Assembly (NCBI GenBank): GCA_022827835.1
Contig: JAJEIO010000012.1
Coordinates: 1-64,000 of the forward strand
Direction: 5' to 3'
DNA length: 64,000 nucleotides
DNA from: Candidatus Latescibacterota bacterium
GTDB taxonomy: Bacteria > Latescibacterota > UBA2968 > UBA8231
Under the pieces are notes generated by a model. It was not told where the DNA came from, did not search any database, and saw only the letters and a program-made list of their open reading frames with translations. The position numbers and the translations under genes were made by a program. Below are positions 26,428-34,794 of this stretch, piece by piece. Within the stretch, counting starts at the first letter, position 1. Every line of letters begins with the position of its first letter.

Positions 26428-27887
26428 GCCTCCCCGAGCAGTTCGTTGGCTTCCTTGGGGCCGGCGGCACTGACCGGATAAGAGGGTACCTCACCCGATG
26501 AAGGTGCTTGCCAAGCGTCGAGGATGGGCGTTAGGAGTGCCCACGACTGCTCGATCCAATCGCTGTCTGAGTAGAGCGTCGCGTCGCCGAGCAGGCAGTC
26601 GAGGATTAAGGTCTCATAGGCTTCGGGTGTGCGGCCGCCAAACGAATCGGCGTAGTTGAAGTCCATGTTGACGGTGCCCAAGTGGACATCGGGACCGGGA
26701 ATTTTGCCGTTGAAGGAAAGCGAGATGCCCTCTTCGGGTTGGATGCGGATGGTGAGCGTGCTAGGGGATAAGGCGTCGGCTTGGGCGAAAATTAGGTGTG
26801 GAGGCTGGTGGAATTGCAGAGTGACTGTGCTGGTGCGCTTGGCCATGCGCTTGCCCGTGCGCACGTAAAACGGCACCCCTTGCCAGCGCCAGTTATCTAC
26901 GGTGAATTCGAGGGCGGCAAAGGTCTCGGTGCGCGAGTTTGGGGGCACGTCTTCTTCTTGTAAATAGCCTAGTTCGTCCTCGCAGGGTCCGTACTGGCCG
27001 CGCACCGCATAGCGATCAACTTGGCCGATGCGGATGGGGCGGATCGCCTTGAGCACCTTGAGCTTTTCGAGGCGCACGCTTTCGGCGTCAAACGAGGAAG
27101 GCGGCTCCATGGCAATGACGCAGAGAACCTGCAAGAGGTGATTTTGGATCATGTCGCGCAAGGCACCCGATTGGTCGTAGTAACCAGCGCGGTGCTCCAC
27201 GCCGACGCTCTCAGCTGCGGTGATCTGCACGTGATCGACGTAGCGCCGGTTCCACAGCGGCTCAAAAATTGAATTGCCGAGGCGAAAGACGAGGATGTTC
27301 TGCACGGTCTCCTTGCCGAGGTAGTGATCGATGCGGTAGATCTGCTCTTCGGCAAAGACCGAGTGCAGCGCTTGGTTGAGTTCGCGGGCCGAGTCGTAGT
27401 TGTGGCCGAATGGCTTTTCGACGATGATCCGGCACCAGCCGTGGCGGTCGCGGTGTTGGCAGTTGAGGTCGGCGCGCCCTAGCTGCTCGACGATGTCGCG
27501 GTATATCTGCGGCGGCACCGAGCAGTAAAAGCAGCGATTGCCCTCGGTGCCGCATTCGCCGTCGAGGGTTTCGAGCCGTGCTTTGAGCGCGGCGTAGGTC
27601 GCCGGGTCGCCGGGGTCGCCGCGCACGTAGTGGAACTTGGCGAGGAAGGCGTCGCGCGCGCTGTCGTCGAGCGGGCCGACGAATTCGGCCAAGGACTCCC
27701 GCATCTTTTGGCGGAAGAGGTCGTCGTCCCATTCACGGCGGGCAACGCCGACTAGGTGAAAGGCTTGGGGCAGACGACCTTGGTGATGCAAGTGCCAGAT
27801 GGCCGGCACTAGTTTGCGCCGAGTTAGGTCTCCCGAGGCACCAAAAATGACAAGGGCACAGGGGTCGGGAATGCGTTGTTGGATCAT
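26403..27887 (-). CDS. zwf: Glucose-6-phosphate 1-dehydrogenase
   Basis: 494 residues, normal for Zwf. It oxidises glucose 6-phosphate to 6-phosphogluconolactone with NAD(P)+. VIFGASGDLTRRKLVPAIW is the dinucleotide-binding start, RIDHYLGKETVQN the active-site signature, and EKPFGHNYDSARELN the conserved substrate block. ATG at 27887 is chosen by family alignment; no Shine-Dalgarno sequence precedes it, and TATACA/TATTAT sequences lie only 10-20 nt upstream, so a leaderless transcript is possible. A terminator-like hairpin sits just beyond (27906-27935). Confidence 0.95.
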   Translation of the reverse strand: MIQQRIPDPCALVIFGASGDLTRRKLVPAIWHLHHQGRLPQAFHLVGVARREWDDDLFRQKMRESLAEFVGPLDDSARDAFLAKFHYVRGDPGDPATYAALKARLETLDGECGTEGNRCFYCSVPPQIYRDIVEQLGRADLNCQHRDRHGWCRIIVEKPFGHNYDSARELNQALHSVFAEEQIYRIDHYLGKETVQNILVFRLGNSIFEPLWNRRYVDHVQITAAESVGVEHRAGYYDQSGALRDMIQNHLLQVLCVIAMEPPSSFDAESVRLEKLKVLKAIRPIRIGQVDRYAVRGQYGPCEDELGYLQEEDVPPNSRTETFAALEFTVDNWRWQGVPFYVRTGKRMAKRTSTVTLQFHQPPHLIFAQADALSPSTLTIRIQPEEGISLSFNGKIPGPDVHLGTVNMDFNYADSFGGRTPEAYETLILDCLLGDATLYSDSDWIEQSWALLTPILDAWQAPSSGEVPSYPVSAAGPKEANELLGEAWRKWAPL

Positions 27888-27905
27888 AGTGTAGTGTATA
27901 GATAA

Positions 27906-27935
27906 TAAAAAAGGCCACAGCGCACGCCATGGCCT
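27906..27935 (-). terminator. Intrinsic terminator/attenuator immediately upstream of zwf
   Basis: On the minus strand AGGCCA and TGGCCT form a 6-bp stem (27912-27917 / 27930-27935) followed by seven T residues. No minus-strand gene lies upstream of zwf, so it either attenuates the zwf leader or insulates zwf-glk from antisense transcription through the divergent region. Confidence 0.6.
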
Positions 27936-28013
27936 CCCACACCGCCTCGTGTGAGCTTTGCAAATATACAAGCACAGGCGAAAATCAACAAGTCGATTGC
28001 GCTACTCAAGGCG

Positions 28014-28044
28014 TTGTGCGCGGTCGCCTCGGCGTTGCTATATT
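28014..28044 (+). promoter_or_regulatory. Possible promoter of the epimerase operon
   Basis: TTGTGC (28014-28019), a 19-bp spacer, then TATATT (28039-28044), 28 bases before the ATG at 28073. The spacer is long for sigma-70, so this is tentative. Confidence 0.3.
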
Positions 28045-28072
28045 AGCGCAATCAACTTTGATGCGAGGAAAT

Positions 28073-29020
28073 ATGAGTCGGTATTTGGTTACGGGTGGAG
28101 CGGGATTTATTGGTTCTCATCTGTGTCAGCGCTTGTGTGAAGAAGGACACACAGTACGGGTTCTCGACGACTTGAGCACGGGTCGGCGAGAAAACTTGGC
28201 TGCCATTCTAGGCGAGATAGAGTTAGTCGAGGGCGATATTCGCGACGCGGACCTGCTCGACGAGGTCGTGCAGCAGGTCGATTGCGTCCTGCATCACGCA
28301 GCCATCGTGTCGGTGCCCGCTTCGGTCGAGCAGCCTCTCGTCGAGCAGGAAGTCAACGCCGTGGGAACGCTGCGGCTGTTGGAAGCGGCGCGGCAGGCCG
28401 GGGTCGGCCGCGTGGTTTTTGCCAGTTCGGCCTCGGTGTATGGCAACAATCCGCAAATGCCCAAGCACGAGGATATGCCGCCCGAACCCGAGTCGCCCTA
28501 CGCGGTTTCCAAGGTTATGGGCGAGCACTACGCCCGAGTGTACAGCCAGATCTACGGCTTGGAGGTGGTTGGCTTGCGCTACTTCAATGTCTTTGGCCCT
28601 CGGCAGATGCCGTCTTCCCCGTACTCGGGCGTCATCTCGATTTTTGTCGCGCAGATGCGAGCCGGCGAGTCGCCAACCCTTTGCGGCGACGGCCACCAGT
28701 CGCGCGATTTTGTCTATGTCGGCGATGTGGTAGAGGCCAATATGAGGGCCAGTACTACTCTAGGCGTCGCCGGGCGGATCTACAATATCGGCTGCGGTCG
28801 CAGCGCGTCGTTGCTGGAATTGATCGCCGCGCTCAACCAGATTTTGGGGACCGAGTTGGTGCCGATGTTCGCCCCGCCTCGGGCTGGCGATATCCGCTTT
28901 TCGTCAGCCGATATATCGCGCGCCCGGGCCGAGTTGGGCTACGAGCCGAGGGTAGGGTTTGTCGAGGGGTTGGAGCGGACGATTGCGGCGTGGGAAGACT
29001 CCAACGCCGCGAGGCAATAA
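28073..29020 (+). CDS. NAD-dependent nucleotide-sugar epimerase (GalE/WbpP type)
   Basis: 315-residue extended short-chain dehydrogenase. TGGAGFIGSHL is the NAD-binding glycine motif and VLDDLSTGRREN the following acidic turn; FASSASVYG and YAVSK provide the catalytic Ser/Tyr/Lys; RYFNVFGPRQ is typical of UDP-GlcNAc/UDP-glucose 4-epimerases. It should supply sugars for envelope polysaccharide. ATG at 28073 has GAGG 5-8 nt upstream; a longer ORF reaching 27929 has no similarity. It heads a plus-strand group with the kinase that follows 15 nt downstream. Confidence 0.92.
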   Translation: MSRYLVTGGAGFIGSHLCQRLCEEGHTVRVLDDLSTGRRENLAAILGEIELVEGDIRDADLLDEVVQQVDCVLHHAAIVSVPASVEQPLVEQEVNAVGTLRLLEAARQAGVGRVVFASSASVYGNNPQMPKHEDMPPEPESPYAVSKVMGEHYARVYSQIYGLEVVGLRYFNVFGPRQMPSSPYSGVISIFVAQMRAGESPTLCGDGHQSRDFVYVGDVVEANMRASTTLGVAGRIYNIGCGRSASLLELIAALNQILGTELVPMFAPPRAGDIRFSSADISRARAELGYEPRVGFVEGLERTIAAWEDSNAARQ

Positions 29021-29035
29021 AAGGAATCGCTTATC

Positions 29036-30211
29036 GTGGCTACCATAGTCGATGGCAAAAAGCGCATCCCCTTTATGCGCGGGATGCTGGTGCACTACCT
29101 AATTGAGCGCGGTTTCAGCTACGAAGACGCCCGCGCGGTGGCCAATGCGGTGCGCGCGTCTTTGGGCAAAGCAGAGTCCGTGCGCAAGAAGGACATGGTG
29201 CAACTCGTAAACAGTGCTATTCGCAAGGGATTCGACACGTACGAGGTCGGCGACCTAATTTTCTGGGAGCGCCAGCCCACCACTATCATCGTCGAGCGCA
29301 AGAGCGGGTCGCGGCCTTTCTCCAAGGAATTGCTGTCGGATTCCATTCAGGCGTCTGGGCTGGCCCCAGACCAAAGCTACGAGATTGCGCAGACAATTGA
29401 AGCCCGCTTGATAGACCAGCGCCGCCAGCACATCGCGCACTGGGAGTTGGAGGATCTAACAGCCGAGCTGATCGAAAAGTCCTTTGACGAATCATTTGCC
29501 GAGCGCTACCGCTTGTGGCGCGCTTGGGGCGATGTAGATAAACCCCTGATTATCCTCATCGGCGGTGCCAGCGGGGTCGGCAAGACCACGTTGGCCATTG
29601 CGCTGGCTAATTTGCTCGATATTCCTCGGGTAGTAGCTACCGACGATTTGCGCCAAGTCATGCGCCTGACGCTTGCGCAGGAGCTGGTGCCGGCTCTGCA
29701 CACCTCCTCGTACACCGCCTGGAAGGTCGTTCCTCCGATTGGTCATCTCGACGCGGTCGTCGCCGGGTTTCGCGAGCAGGCGCGCAGCGTCTGCGTTGGG
29801 GTCAAGGCCATTATCAGCCGCTGCATCGAGGAAAACACTAGCGTCATCATTGATGGAGTACACCTAATTAGTGACATGCTGGACTTAGAGGAGTACGCTG
29901 GTGATGCCTTTATCACGCCCATTTGTTTAGGGCTTTCTGGCCGCGACGCCTTTGAGGATCGCTTTGCTCAGCGCGCCAGCGAGGCTCCGTCGCGCTCGGC
30001 CCATCGCTATATGAAGCACTTGGAGAATATTCTCAAAATTCAGGACTATCTCATCGAAACGAGTGCTGCCCACGGCATTCCGGTCATTACCACGACCTCG
30101 GTAGAGAGCCTGACGAGCGAGGTCGCCATGGTGGTGAGTGAGCAACTGCAGGAGCAGGAGGAAATCCGCAAGGCCCTGAGTGCCGCTCGCAAGAAGCGCA
30201 CAGCCAATTGA
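29036..30211 (+). CDS. ATP-cone domain / 2-phosphoglycerate kinase-like protein
   Basis: 391 residues. The N-terminal 90 residues look like an ATP-cone (VDGKKRIPFMRGMLVHYLIE). A second helical segment (FSKELLSDSIQASGL) follows, then a P-loop kinase of the 2-phosphoglycerate kinase group starting with IILIGGASGVGKTTLAIAL near residue 172, and RVVATDDLRQVMR. In some methanogens 2-phosphoglycerate kinase makes 2,3-bisphosphoglycerate for the osmolyte cyclic 2,3-diphosphoglycerate; bacterial members are little studied. The start is GTG at 29036 with AAGGA upstream. Association with an epimerase and bactofilin gives no direct pathway clue. Confidence 0.85.
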   Translation: MATIVDGKKRIPFMRGMLVHYLIERGFSYEDARAVANAVRASLGKAESVRKKDMVQLVNSAIRKGFDTYEVGDLIFWERQPTTIIVERKSGSRPFSKELLSDSIQASGLAPDQSYEIAQTIEARLIDQRRQHIAHWELEDLTAELIEKSFDESFAERYRLWRAWGDVDKPLIILIGGASGVGKTTLAIALANLLDIPRVVATDDLRQVMRLTLAQELVPALHTSSYTAWKVVPPIGHLDAVVAGFREQARSVCVGVKAIISRCIEENTSVIIDGVHLISDMLDLEEYAGDAFITPICLGLSGRDAFEDRFAQRASEAPSRSAHRYMKHLENILKIQDYLIETSAAHGIPVITTTSVESLTSEVAMVVSEQLQEQEEIRKALSAARKKRTAN

Positions 30212-30315
30212 CGAGCCGCTTGTTGGTTCGCTCAACACCGGATTGTGTTGTATATTTACATTCATAGCGGCTAAGGGGCCGTGCCAACGCGCAACCTAAT
30301 TAGGACAAAAAAGAA

Positions 30316-30840
30316 ATGCTGAGTAACAAAAAAAAGGGAGCCTCCACTTCTTCTAGTAGCGGACAAGCGCTCAATACGATCATCGGTCGCGGTAGCCGCT
30401 TTGAAGGCAAGCTGACGGTAGATAACAGCGTCAGAATAGACGGCGTATTCAAAGGTGAACTGACCTGCTCAGGAGAGCTGACGATCAGCCAATCGGGCGA
30501 GGCCGATGCTACTTTGATGCAGTGCAAAGACGCGTACATCGACGGCGTTGTGAATGGCACTGTGCGCGCCGATAAGGTGCGGCTGGATACGCAGTCGCGC
30601 TTTACTGGTGAAGTGTACACCGACTCGTTCACGGTCGCCGAGGGCGCGATTTTCCACGGCTCTTGTTCGATGGAGAACCACCAGAAGAGCCAGTCGCCGC
30701 CGGCAACAGATGCCCCAGACGGCGCAGCGGCAAAGCCCCTCACGTCTGGGTCTGGACCCCAAGTTCAAAAAGGTGCCCCAGATGGCGCAGCGGTAGAGCC
30801 CCGCACGTCTGGGCTTGGACCCCAAGTTCAAAAGAAATAG
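30316..30840 (+). CDS. Bactofilin (polymer-forming cytoskeletal protein)
   Basis: 174 residues. Residues about 20-120 form the DUF583/bactofilin beta-helix (NTIIGRGSRFEGKLTVDN, VRIDGVFKGELTCSGELTI, AYIDGVVNGTVRADKVRLD). Bactofilins polymerise at the membrane and position cell-wall or polysaccharide enzymes. The tail (residues about 132-174) is unusual: two tandem copies of a 21-residue unit beginning APDGAA and ending GPQVQK, encoded by a 63-nt direct duplication that itself contains an inverted repeat (see the repeat entry). AGGA stands 9-12 nt before the ATG. A strong terminator follows. Confidence 0.93.
   Translation: MLSNKKKGASTSSSSGQALNTIIGRGSRFEGKLTVDNSVRIDGVFKGELTCSGELTISQSGEADATLMQCKDAYIDGVVNGTVRADKVRLDTQSRFTGEVYTDSFTVAEGAIFHGSCSMENHQKSQSPPATDAPDGAAAKPLTSGSGPQVQKGAPDGAAVEPRTSGLGPQVQKK
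30711..30833 (+). repeat. 63-nt tandem duplication with internal palindrome inside the bactofilin gene
   Basis: Copies at 30711-30770 and 30774-30833 match at 54 of 60 positions; five of the six differences are transitions. Each copy holds an inverted repeat (CCCAGACG ... CGTCTGGG in copy 1; the same with a G-T pair in copy 2). Copy 2 also fits the tRNA A-box consensus (TGGCGCAGCGGTAGAGC), though it does not fold as a tRNA. Confidence 0.85.
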
Positions 30841-30865
30841 CGCTTTCCCACCTCGTTTTTGCGTG

Positions 30866-30904
30866 AAAAATCCATCTGCACCGCGCTGCTGATGGATTTT
30901 TTTT
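30866..30904 (+). terminator. Intrinsic terminator after bactofilin
   Basis: AAAAATCCATC (30866-30876) pairs with GATGGATTTTT (30891-30901), with a 14-nt loop and a continuing T-run. It ends directly before the histidine kinase start at 30912. Confidence 0.9.
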
Positions 30905-30911
30905 CTTGTCG

Positions 30912-32687
30912 ATGAGTCAACGCGACCATACTACGTCCAAGCGCCGCCGTCCCCGCCGCTCGGTTCCAATAGAGGAGATCGCGGTGCCTGCGGATGCTCA
31001 GCCGCGGCCGGCAAAAGGTGCGTCGCCCATAGGCGGCTGGCGGCGCTGGCAGCGCGGTGCCCTAGCCAGCTTGGGCGCGTCGCCGGTTTTTCGCGCGTAT
31101 ATCTTCCTCGGCGGCATTGCCGCTATTTTGGCCTTCCTGCTCTACAACGAGTCGATCATCGCCGAATTGCGCGAACACGAAAAGAATCGGGTCGATCTCT
31201 ATGCGCATTTGATCTCGTTCACGCCGCAGGCATCAGAAGGCCAAATTTCCACCCTCTTTACCGAGGTGATCACCAAGGTCGATTTCCCACGCATTATCAC
31301 TAATCACCGCGGCGAGATCATCCAGGCCGAGGACATCGATACGTCGAGTTTGTTGGACAACTGGGCCTTTTGGCGCAGCGAAGCGGCGGACGCGCCGGTT
31401 GCTTCGACTGCTCAGCTACACGAGCTGATCGAGGAAATGGACGTCCAGAATCCACCTATTCCCTTTTATTGGTCGCCAGAGACCTTGGGGCGACTCTACT
31501 GCGAGGGGGAGCGCGTCATCATCGCGGATACGCAAGGAGCCATCGCGGCGTGGCAGGGGACGGACCTGCCAGCAAGCAGCGACACCTCGGCCGCGGCCCT
31601 CGCCGAGGTACAACGGGCGTGGCAGGAGATGGAAGCCGGAGAACCGCTGCTCTTCAGCGTGCCAGCCGCTAGCTTCAGTTATCTGCATTGGGACGAGACC
31701 AACGCAATCATCACCGACGCCGAGGGCCAATTTAGGGCTTGGGTGGGGGCTGGGCTGCCGCTGGCCAGCGACGATCCCACCCAAGCGGTGCGAGACCAGC
31801 TCCGGGCCTTTGTCGATAGCTTGGCCAACCAGCGCCCACCGCTAGAGTTCAATATCCCGGCTGAGCACTATATTCACTACGGTGACACGAGTTTGGTCGG
31901 TCGCATTTCCCTCGCCCCTTTCGTGCAGATCGGCGTGTTGTTCCTCTTTCTGCTCGTCGGCTATATCGGCTACCGCAACATTAAGCGCAGCCAACAGCGC
32001 TCGCTCTGGGTGGGCATGGCCAAGGAGACGGCCCACCAACTCGGGACTCCTCTCTCCTCGCTGTCCGGGTGGCTGGAACTGCTGCGCAGCGAGGTTGCCG
32101 CCGCCCCGAGGCCGGATCGAGACGCGCGTTGGGAACGCGTCGATCAGATGATCGGGGAGATACAGCAGGATATGCGTCGCCTCGACCAAATCGCTTTGCG
32201 CTTCAGCCAGATCGGCTCGATGCCCGAATTAGAGGAAAGGGACGTAGCAGTCGTGCTGGAGGATACAATTGAGTACTTCCGGCGTCGCGTTCCCCAGTTT
32301 GGGCGGCAGGAAATCAAACTGGAATGCCTAGGCGAGTTGCCGCCGGTGCCGATCAACGCCGAATTGATGAGCTGGGCGTTTGAGAATCTGTGCAAGAACG
32401 CCATCGATGCCATGGACGGTCAGGCGGGGAGCTTGCGCATCCGCATGGAGCTTTTGCCCGCAAGCCGCGCCGTGCAGATCGCGTTTGAGGACGACGGGCG
32501 AGGCATTGAACCCGAGCACGTCAAGCGCATCTTCGAGCCGGGATTTAGCACCAAGAAGCGCGGTTGGGGGTTGGGGCTGGTGTTTGTCAAGCGCATCGTC
32601 GAAGAATACCACAAAGGCAAGATCAGCTTGGTACATAGCGCGCCGGGCGAGGGCACGACCTTTGAGTTGGTTTTGCCCTTGAGTTGA
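30912..32687 (+). CDS. Membrane sensor histidine kinase (PorY-like partner candidate)
   Basis: 591 residues. A basic cytoplasmic start (KRRRPRR) precedes a transmembrane segment at about 60-78, a roughly 255-residue extracytoplasmic sensor region, a second transmembrane segment at about 335-355, and the kinase core. The H-box KETAHQLGTPLSSLSGW (phospho-acceptor His near 375) is the form common in Bacteroidota kinases. N (ENLCKNAIDAM), G1 (DDGRGI), F (FEPGFSTK) and G2 (GWGLGL) boxes are intact. ATG at 30912 lacks a clear Shine-Dalgarno sequence. The PorX-like regulator gene follows 61 nt downstream, making a cognate pair likely; sequence identity to PorY itself cannot be asserted here. Confidence 0.92.
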   Translation: MSQRDHTTSKRRRPRRSVPIEEIAVPADAQPRPAKGASPIGGWRRWQRGALASLGASPVFRAYIFLGGIAAILAFLLYNESIIAELREHEKNRVDLYAHLISFTPQASEGQISTLFTEVITKVDFPRIITNHRGEIIQAEDIDTSSLLDNWAFWRSEAADAPVASTAQLHELIEEMDVQNPPIPFYWSPETLGRLYCEGERVIIADTQGAIAAWQGTDLPASSDTSAAALAEVQRAWQEMEAGEPLLFSVPAASFSYLHWDETNAIITDAEGQFRAWVGAGLPLASDDPTQAVRDQLRAFVDSLANQRPPLEFNIPAEHYIHYGDTSLVGRISLAPFVQIGVLFLFLLVGYIGYRNIKRSQQRSLWVGMAKETAHQLGTPLSSLSGWLELLRSEVAAAPRPDRDARWERVDQMIGEIQQDMRRLDQIALRFSQIGSMPELEERDVAVVLEDTIEYFRRRVPQFGRQEIKLECLGELPPVPINAELMSWAFENLCKNAIDAMDGQAGSLRIRMELLPASRAVQIAFEDDGRGIEPEHVKRIFEPGFSTKKRGWGLGLVFVKRIVEEYHKGKISLVHSAPGEGTTFELVLPLS

Positions 32688-32748
32688 GGAACGGATGTGG
32701 ACATAAAGCGTTATTTTAGGAATGGAATTCTACAGCTAAAGGCGACGC

Positions 32749-34308
32749 ATGGAAGGCGACAAACGAAAGATACTCTGGGCCGACGACGAGATTGACCTAT
32801 TGCGCGCTCACCGGCGCTTTCTCGACGAAAGGGGCTACGCGGTCACGCCGGTCAGCAACGGCAAGGATGCCGTCGCTCTGATTGCTCAAGCGCCCTTTGA
32901 CATCGTACTGCTTGACGAAATGATGCCGGGGCTGGACGGGCTTTCGACCTTGGAGCAGATCAAGATGGCCGATCCCAACGTGCCGGTGATTATGATTACC
33001 AAGAACGAAGAAGAACACCTGATGGACGAGGCCATTGGCCGCCGCATCGACAATTACCTGACGAAGCCGGTCAACCCCAGCCAGATTTTCATGGCTTGCA
33101 AACAGTTGCTCGACGCGCGGCAGATTCGCCAAAGCCAAGCCGGGCAGCACTACGTCTCGCGGGCTGGCCAGATCCGCGAGCAGATTGCCGGCGCGACTTG
33201 GCAGACGTGGATTGATGTACATCGGCAGCTTTGCGAGTGGGACATCGAAGTGGCGCGCTTGGGCGACGCAGGGCTCAGTCAGATGATTGGGGATCAGCGG
33301 CGCGAGTGCAACCGCGAGTTCGGGCGCTTTGTCGAGCAGCATTACACGCGCTGGGTAGCAGACGAGGAGGATTCGCCGCCATTGTCGGTGGATGTGGTGC
33401 CCGAGTTCGTGGTGCCCTATCTCGAACAGGGCCGGCAGGTATTCTTTATCGTGGTCGATTGCCTGCGCTTGGATCACTGGATGGTGATGGAGCCTCAGTT
33501 AGCTGAGTACTTCAACATCAAGCGCTCTTACCACTACTCGATTTTGCCGACGGCCACGCCTTTTGCGCGCAACGCGATCTTCAGCGGGCTTTTTCCCAAG
33601 GAGATCGCCGACAAGTACCGCATCCTATGGCACGAGGCCCAAGACAACGAATACAGCCTCAATCGGCACGAGCACCAATTCATCGACGATTTGGTCCGCG
33701 ACATGGGCGTCGCACTCAAACCGGGTTCGCACTACGTCAAAGTGCTAGACACCAGCGAGGCCCGGAAATTGACCCGCAGGGTACCGTCGCTGGGTAAGTG
33801 GCCGCTTGTGTCGGTGGTGTACAATTTTCTCGACATGCTGGTACACAGCCAAGCGCAGTCGGACCTGCTCAAGGAGATGGCACCTAACGAAGCGGCCTTT
33901 CGCGCCTTGGTGCAGACGTGGTTTGGCAATGCGTCGCTTTTTGAGACCCTCAAGGGTATTGCCCGCACCGACGCGGTGGTAGTACTGACGACCGACCACG
34001 GCTCCATGCGCGGCACGCGCGCTTCGGTGGTGTACGGAGACCGCAGCACGTCTTCGAGTCTGCGCTACAAGTACGGTCAGAACCTCCGCTGCGAGGAAAA
34101 GGACGCGCTGCTGATCGCCGATCCACACGCCTACGGGCTGCCTTCGACGGGACTGGGGCATAGCTTCGTGATTGCCCGCGAGGACTTCTACTTTGTTTAT
34201 CCGACCCAGTTCAACAAGTACCAGCGCCGCTACAAGGGCAGTTTCCAGCACGGCGGTATTTCCTTGGAAGAAATGATTTTGCCCGTGGCGATTATGGAAT
34301 CCAAGTAA
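32749..34308 (+). CDS. porX: PorX-type response regulator with PglZ/alkaline-phosphatase-like output domain
   Basis: 519 residues, essentially the length of Porphyromonas PorX. The receiver domain (residues 5-125) has the acidic pocket (WADDEID), phospho-acceptor Asp near residue 56 (VLLDEMMPGLDGL), Thr in MITKNEEEH and Lys in YLTKPVNPSQ. The rest is a PglZ-domain phosphodiesterase-like fold (FFIVVDCLRLDHWMVM; GLFPKEIADKY; VLTTDHGSMRG; FQHGGISLEEMILPVAIME). In Bacteroidota, PorX with kinase PorY controls type IX secretion genes and hydrolyses (oligo)nucleotide substrates in a zinc-dependent way. Here it follows a histidine kinase gene and precedes tsaE by 6 nt. Confidence 0.93.
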   Translation: MEGDKRKILWADDEIDLLRAHRRFLDERGYAVTPVSNGKDAVALIAQAPFDIVLLDEMMPGLDGLSTLEQIKMADPNVPVIMITKNEEEHLMDEAIGRRIDNYLTKPVNPSQIFMACKQLLDARQIRQSQAGQHYVSRAGQIREQIAGATWQTWIDVHRQLCEWDIEVARLGDAGLSQMIGDQRRECNREFGRFVEQHYTRWVADEEDSPPLSVDVVPEFVVPYLEQGRQVFFIVVDCLRLDHWMVMEPQLAEYFNIKRSYHYSILPTATPFARNAIFSGLFPKEIADKYRILWHEAQDNEYSLNRHEHQFIDDLVRDMGVALKPGSHYVKVLDTSEARKLTRRVPSLGKWPLVSVVYNFLDMLVHSQAQSDLLKEMAPNEAAFRALVQTWFGNASLFETLKGIARTDAVVVLTTDHGSMRGTRASVVYGDRSTSSSLRYKYGQNLRCEEKDALLIADPHAYGLPSTGLGHSFVIAREDFYFVYPTQFNKYQRRYKGSFQHGGISLEEMILPVAIMESK

Positions 34309-34314
34309 GGAGCA

Positions 34315-34770
34315 ATGAAAAGAGTTTTCACCACGCACTCGGCGGTTCAGACCCGCGCACTGGGTGCTGCGCTGGGCCGGCGCTTGGCACCGGGCGATGT
34401 GATCGCCTTTCGCGGCGACTTGGGCAGCGGCAAAACCTGCATGATCCAAGGCGTGTGCGAAGCTCTGCAAGTGGCCGATTACGTCACGAGCCCGACCTTT
34501 ATCCTGATCAACGAATACGCCGGACAATGCAGGGGCCGCGATCTACCCGTCTATCACTTTGATCTTTATCGGCTAAGGGGCGCTGACGAGCTTGAGGAAT
34601 TAGGTGCAGAAGAGTACTTTTACGGTCACGGTGTCTGCTTGGTCGAGTGGGCCGAGCGCGCCGATGGCTCGTTGCCCGCTGGGTGCTGCCATGTGTGGCT
34701 AGAACACGGCGAGGATTGCGAGCGGCGCATTACCTTGCAAGGGGATGGGGTAGAAGAAATAGATTTCTGA
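34315..34770 (+). CDS. tsaE: tRNA threonylcarbamoyladenosine biosynthesis ATPase TsaE
   Basis: 151 residues. The Walker A motif (FRGDLGSGKTCMIQG, near residue 40), SPTFILINEYAG, the conserved HFDLYRL block and GVCLVEWAERA are the TsaE signature. It works with TsaB and TsaD in forming t6A37 on ANN-decoding tRNAs. AAGGAG precedes the ATG, only 6 nt after porX. tsaE is often embedded in unrelated operons, so its place after porX need not be functional. Confidence 0.94.
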   Translation: MKRVFTTHSAVQTRALGAALGRRLAPGDVIAFRGDLGSGKTCMIQGVCEALQVADYVTSPTFILINEYAGQCRGRDLPVYHFDLYRLRGADELEELGAEEYFYGHGVCLVEWAERADGSLPAGCCHVWLEHGEDCERRITLQGDGVEEIDF

Positions 34771-34794
34771 GAAATTAGCCAAAGGGAGGAGACT

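Noticed and set aside
30774..30833. Possible tRNA gene suggested by the A-box-like and GTTCAAA sequences
   Set aside because: No acceptor stem or valid anticodon arm (the loop would be nine bases) can be formed, and the stretch is in frame within bactofilin.
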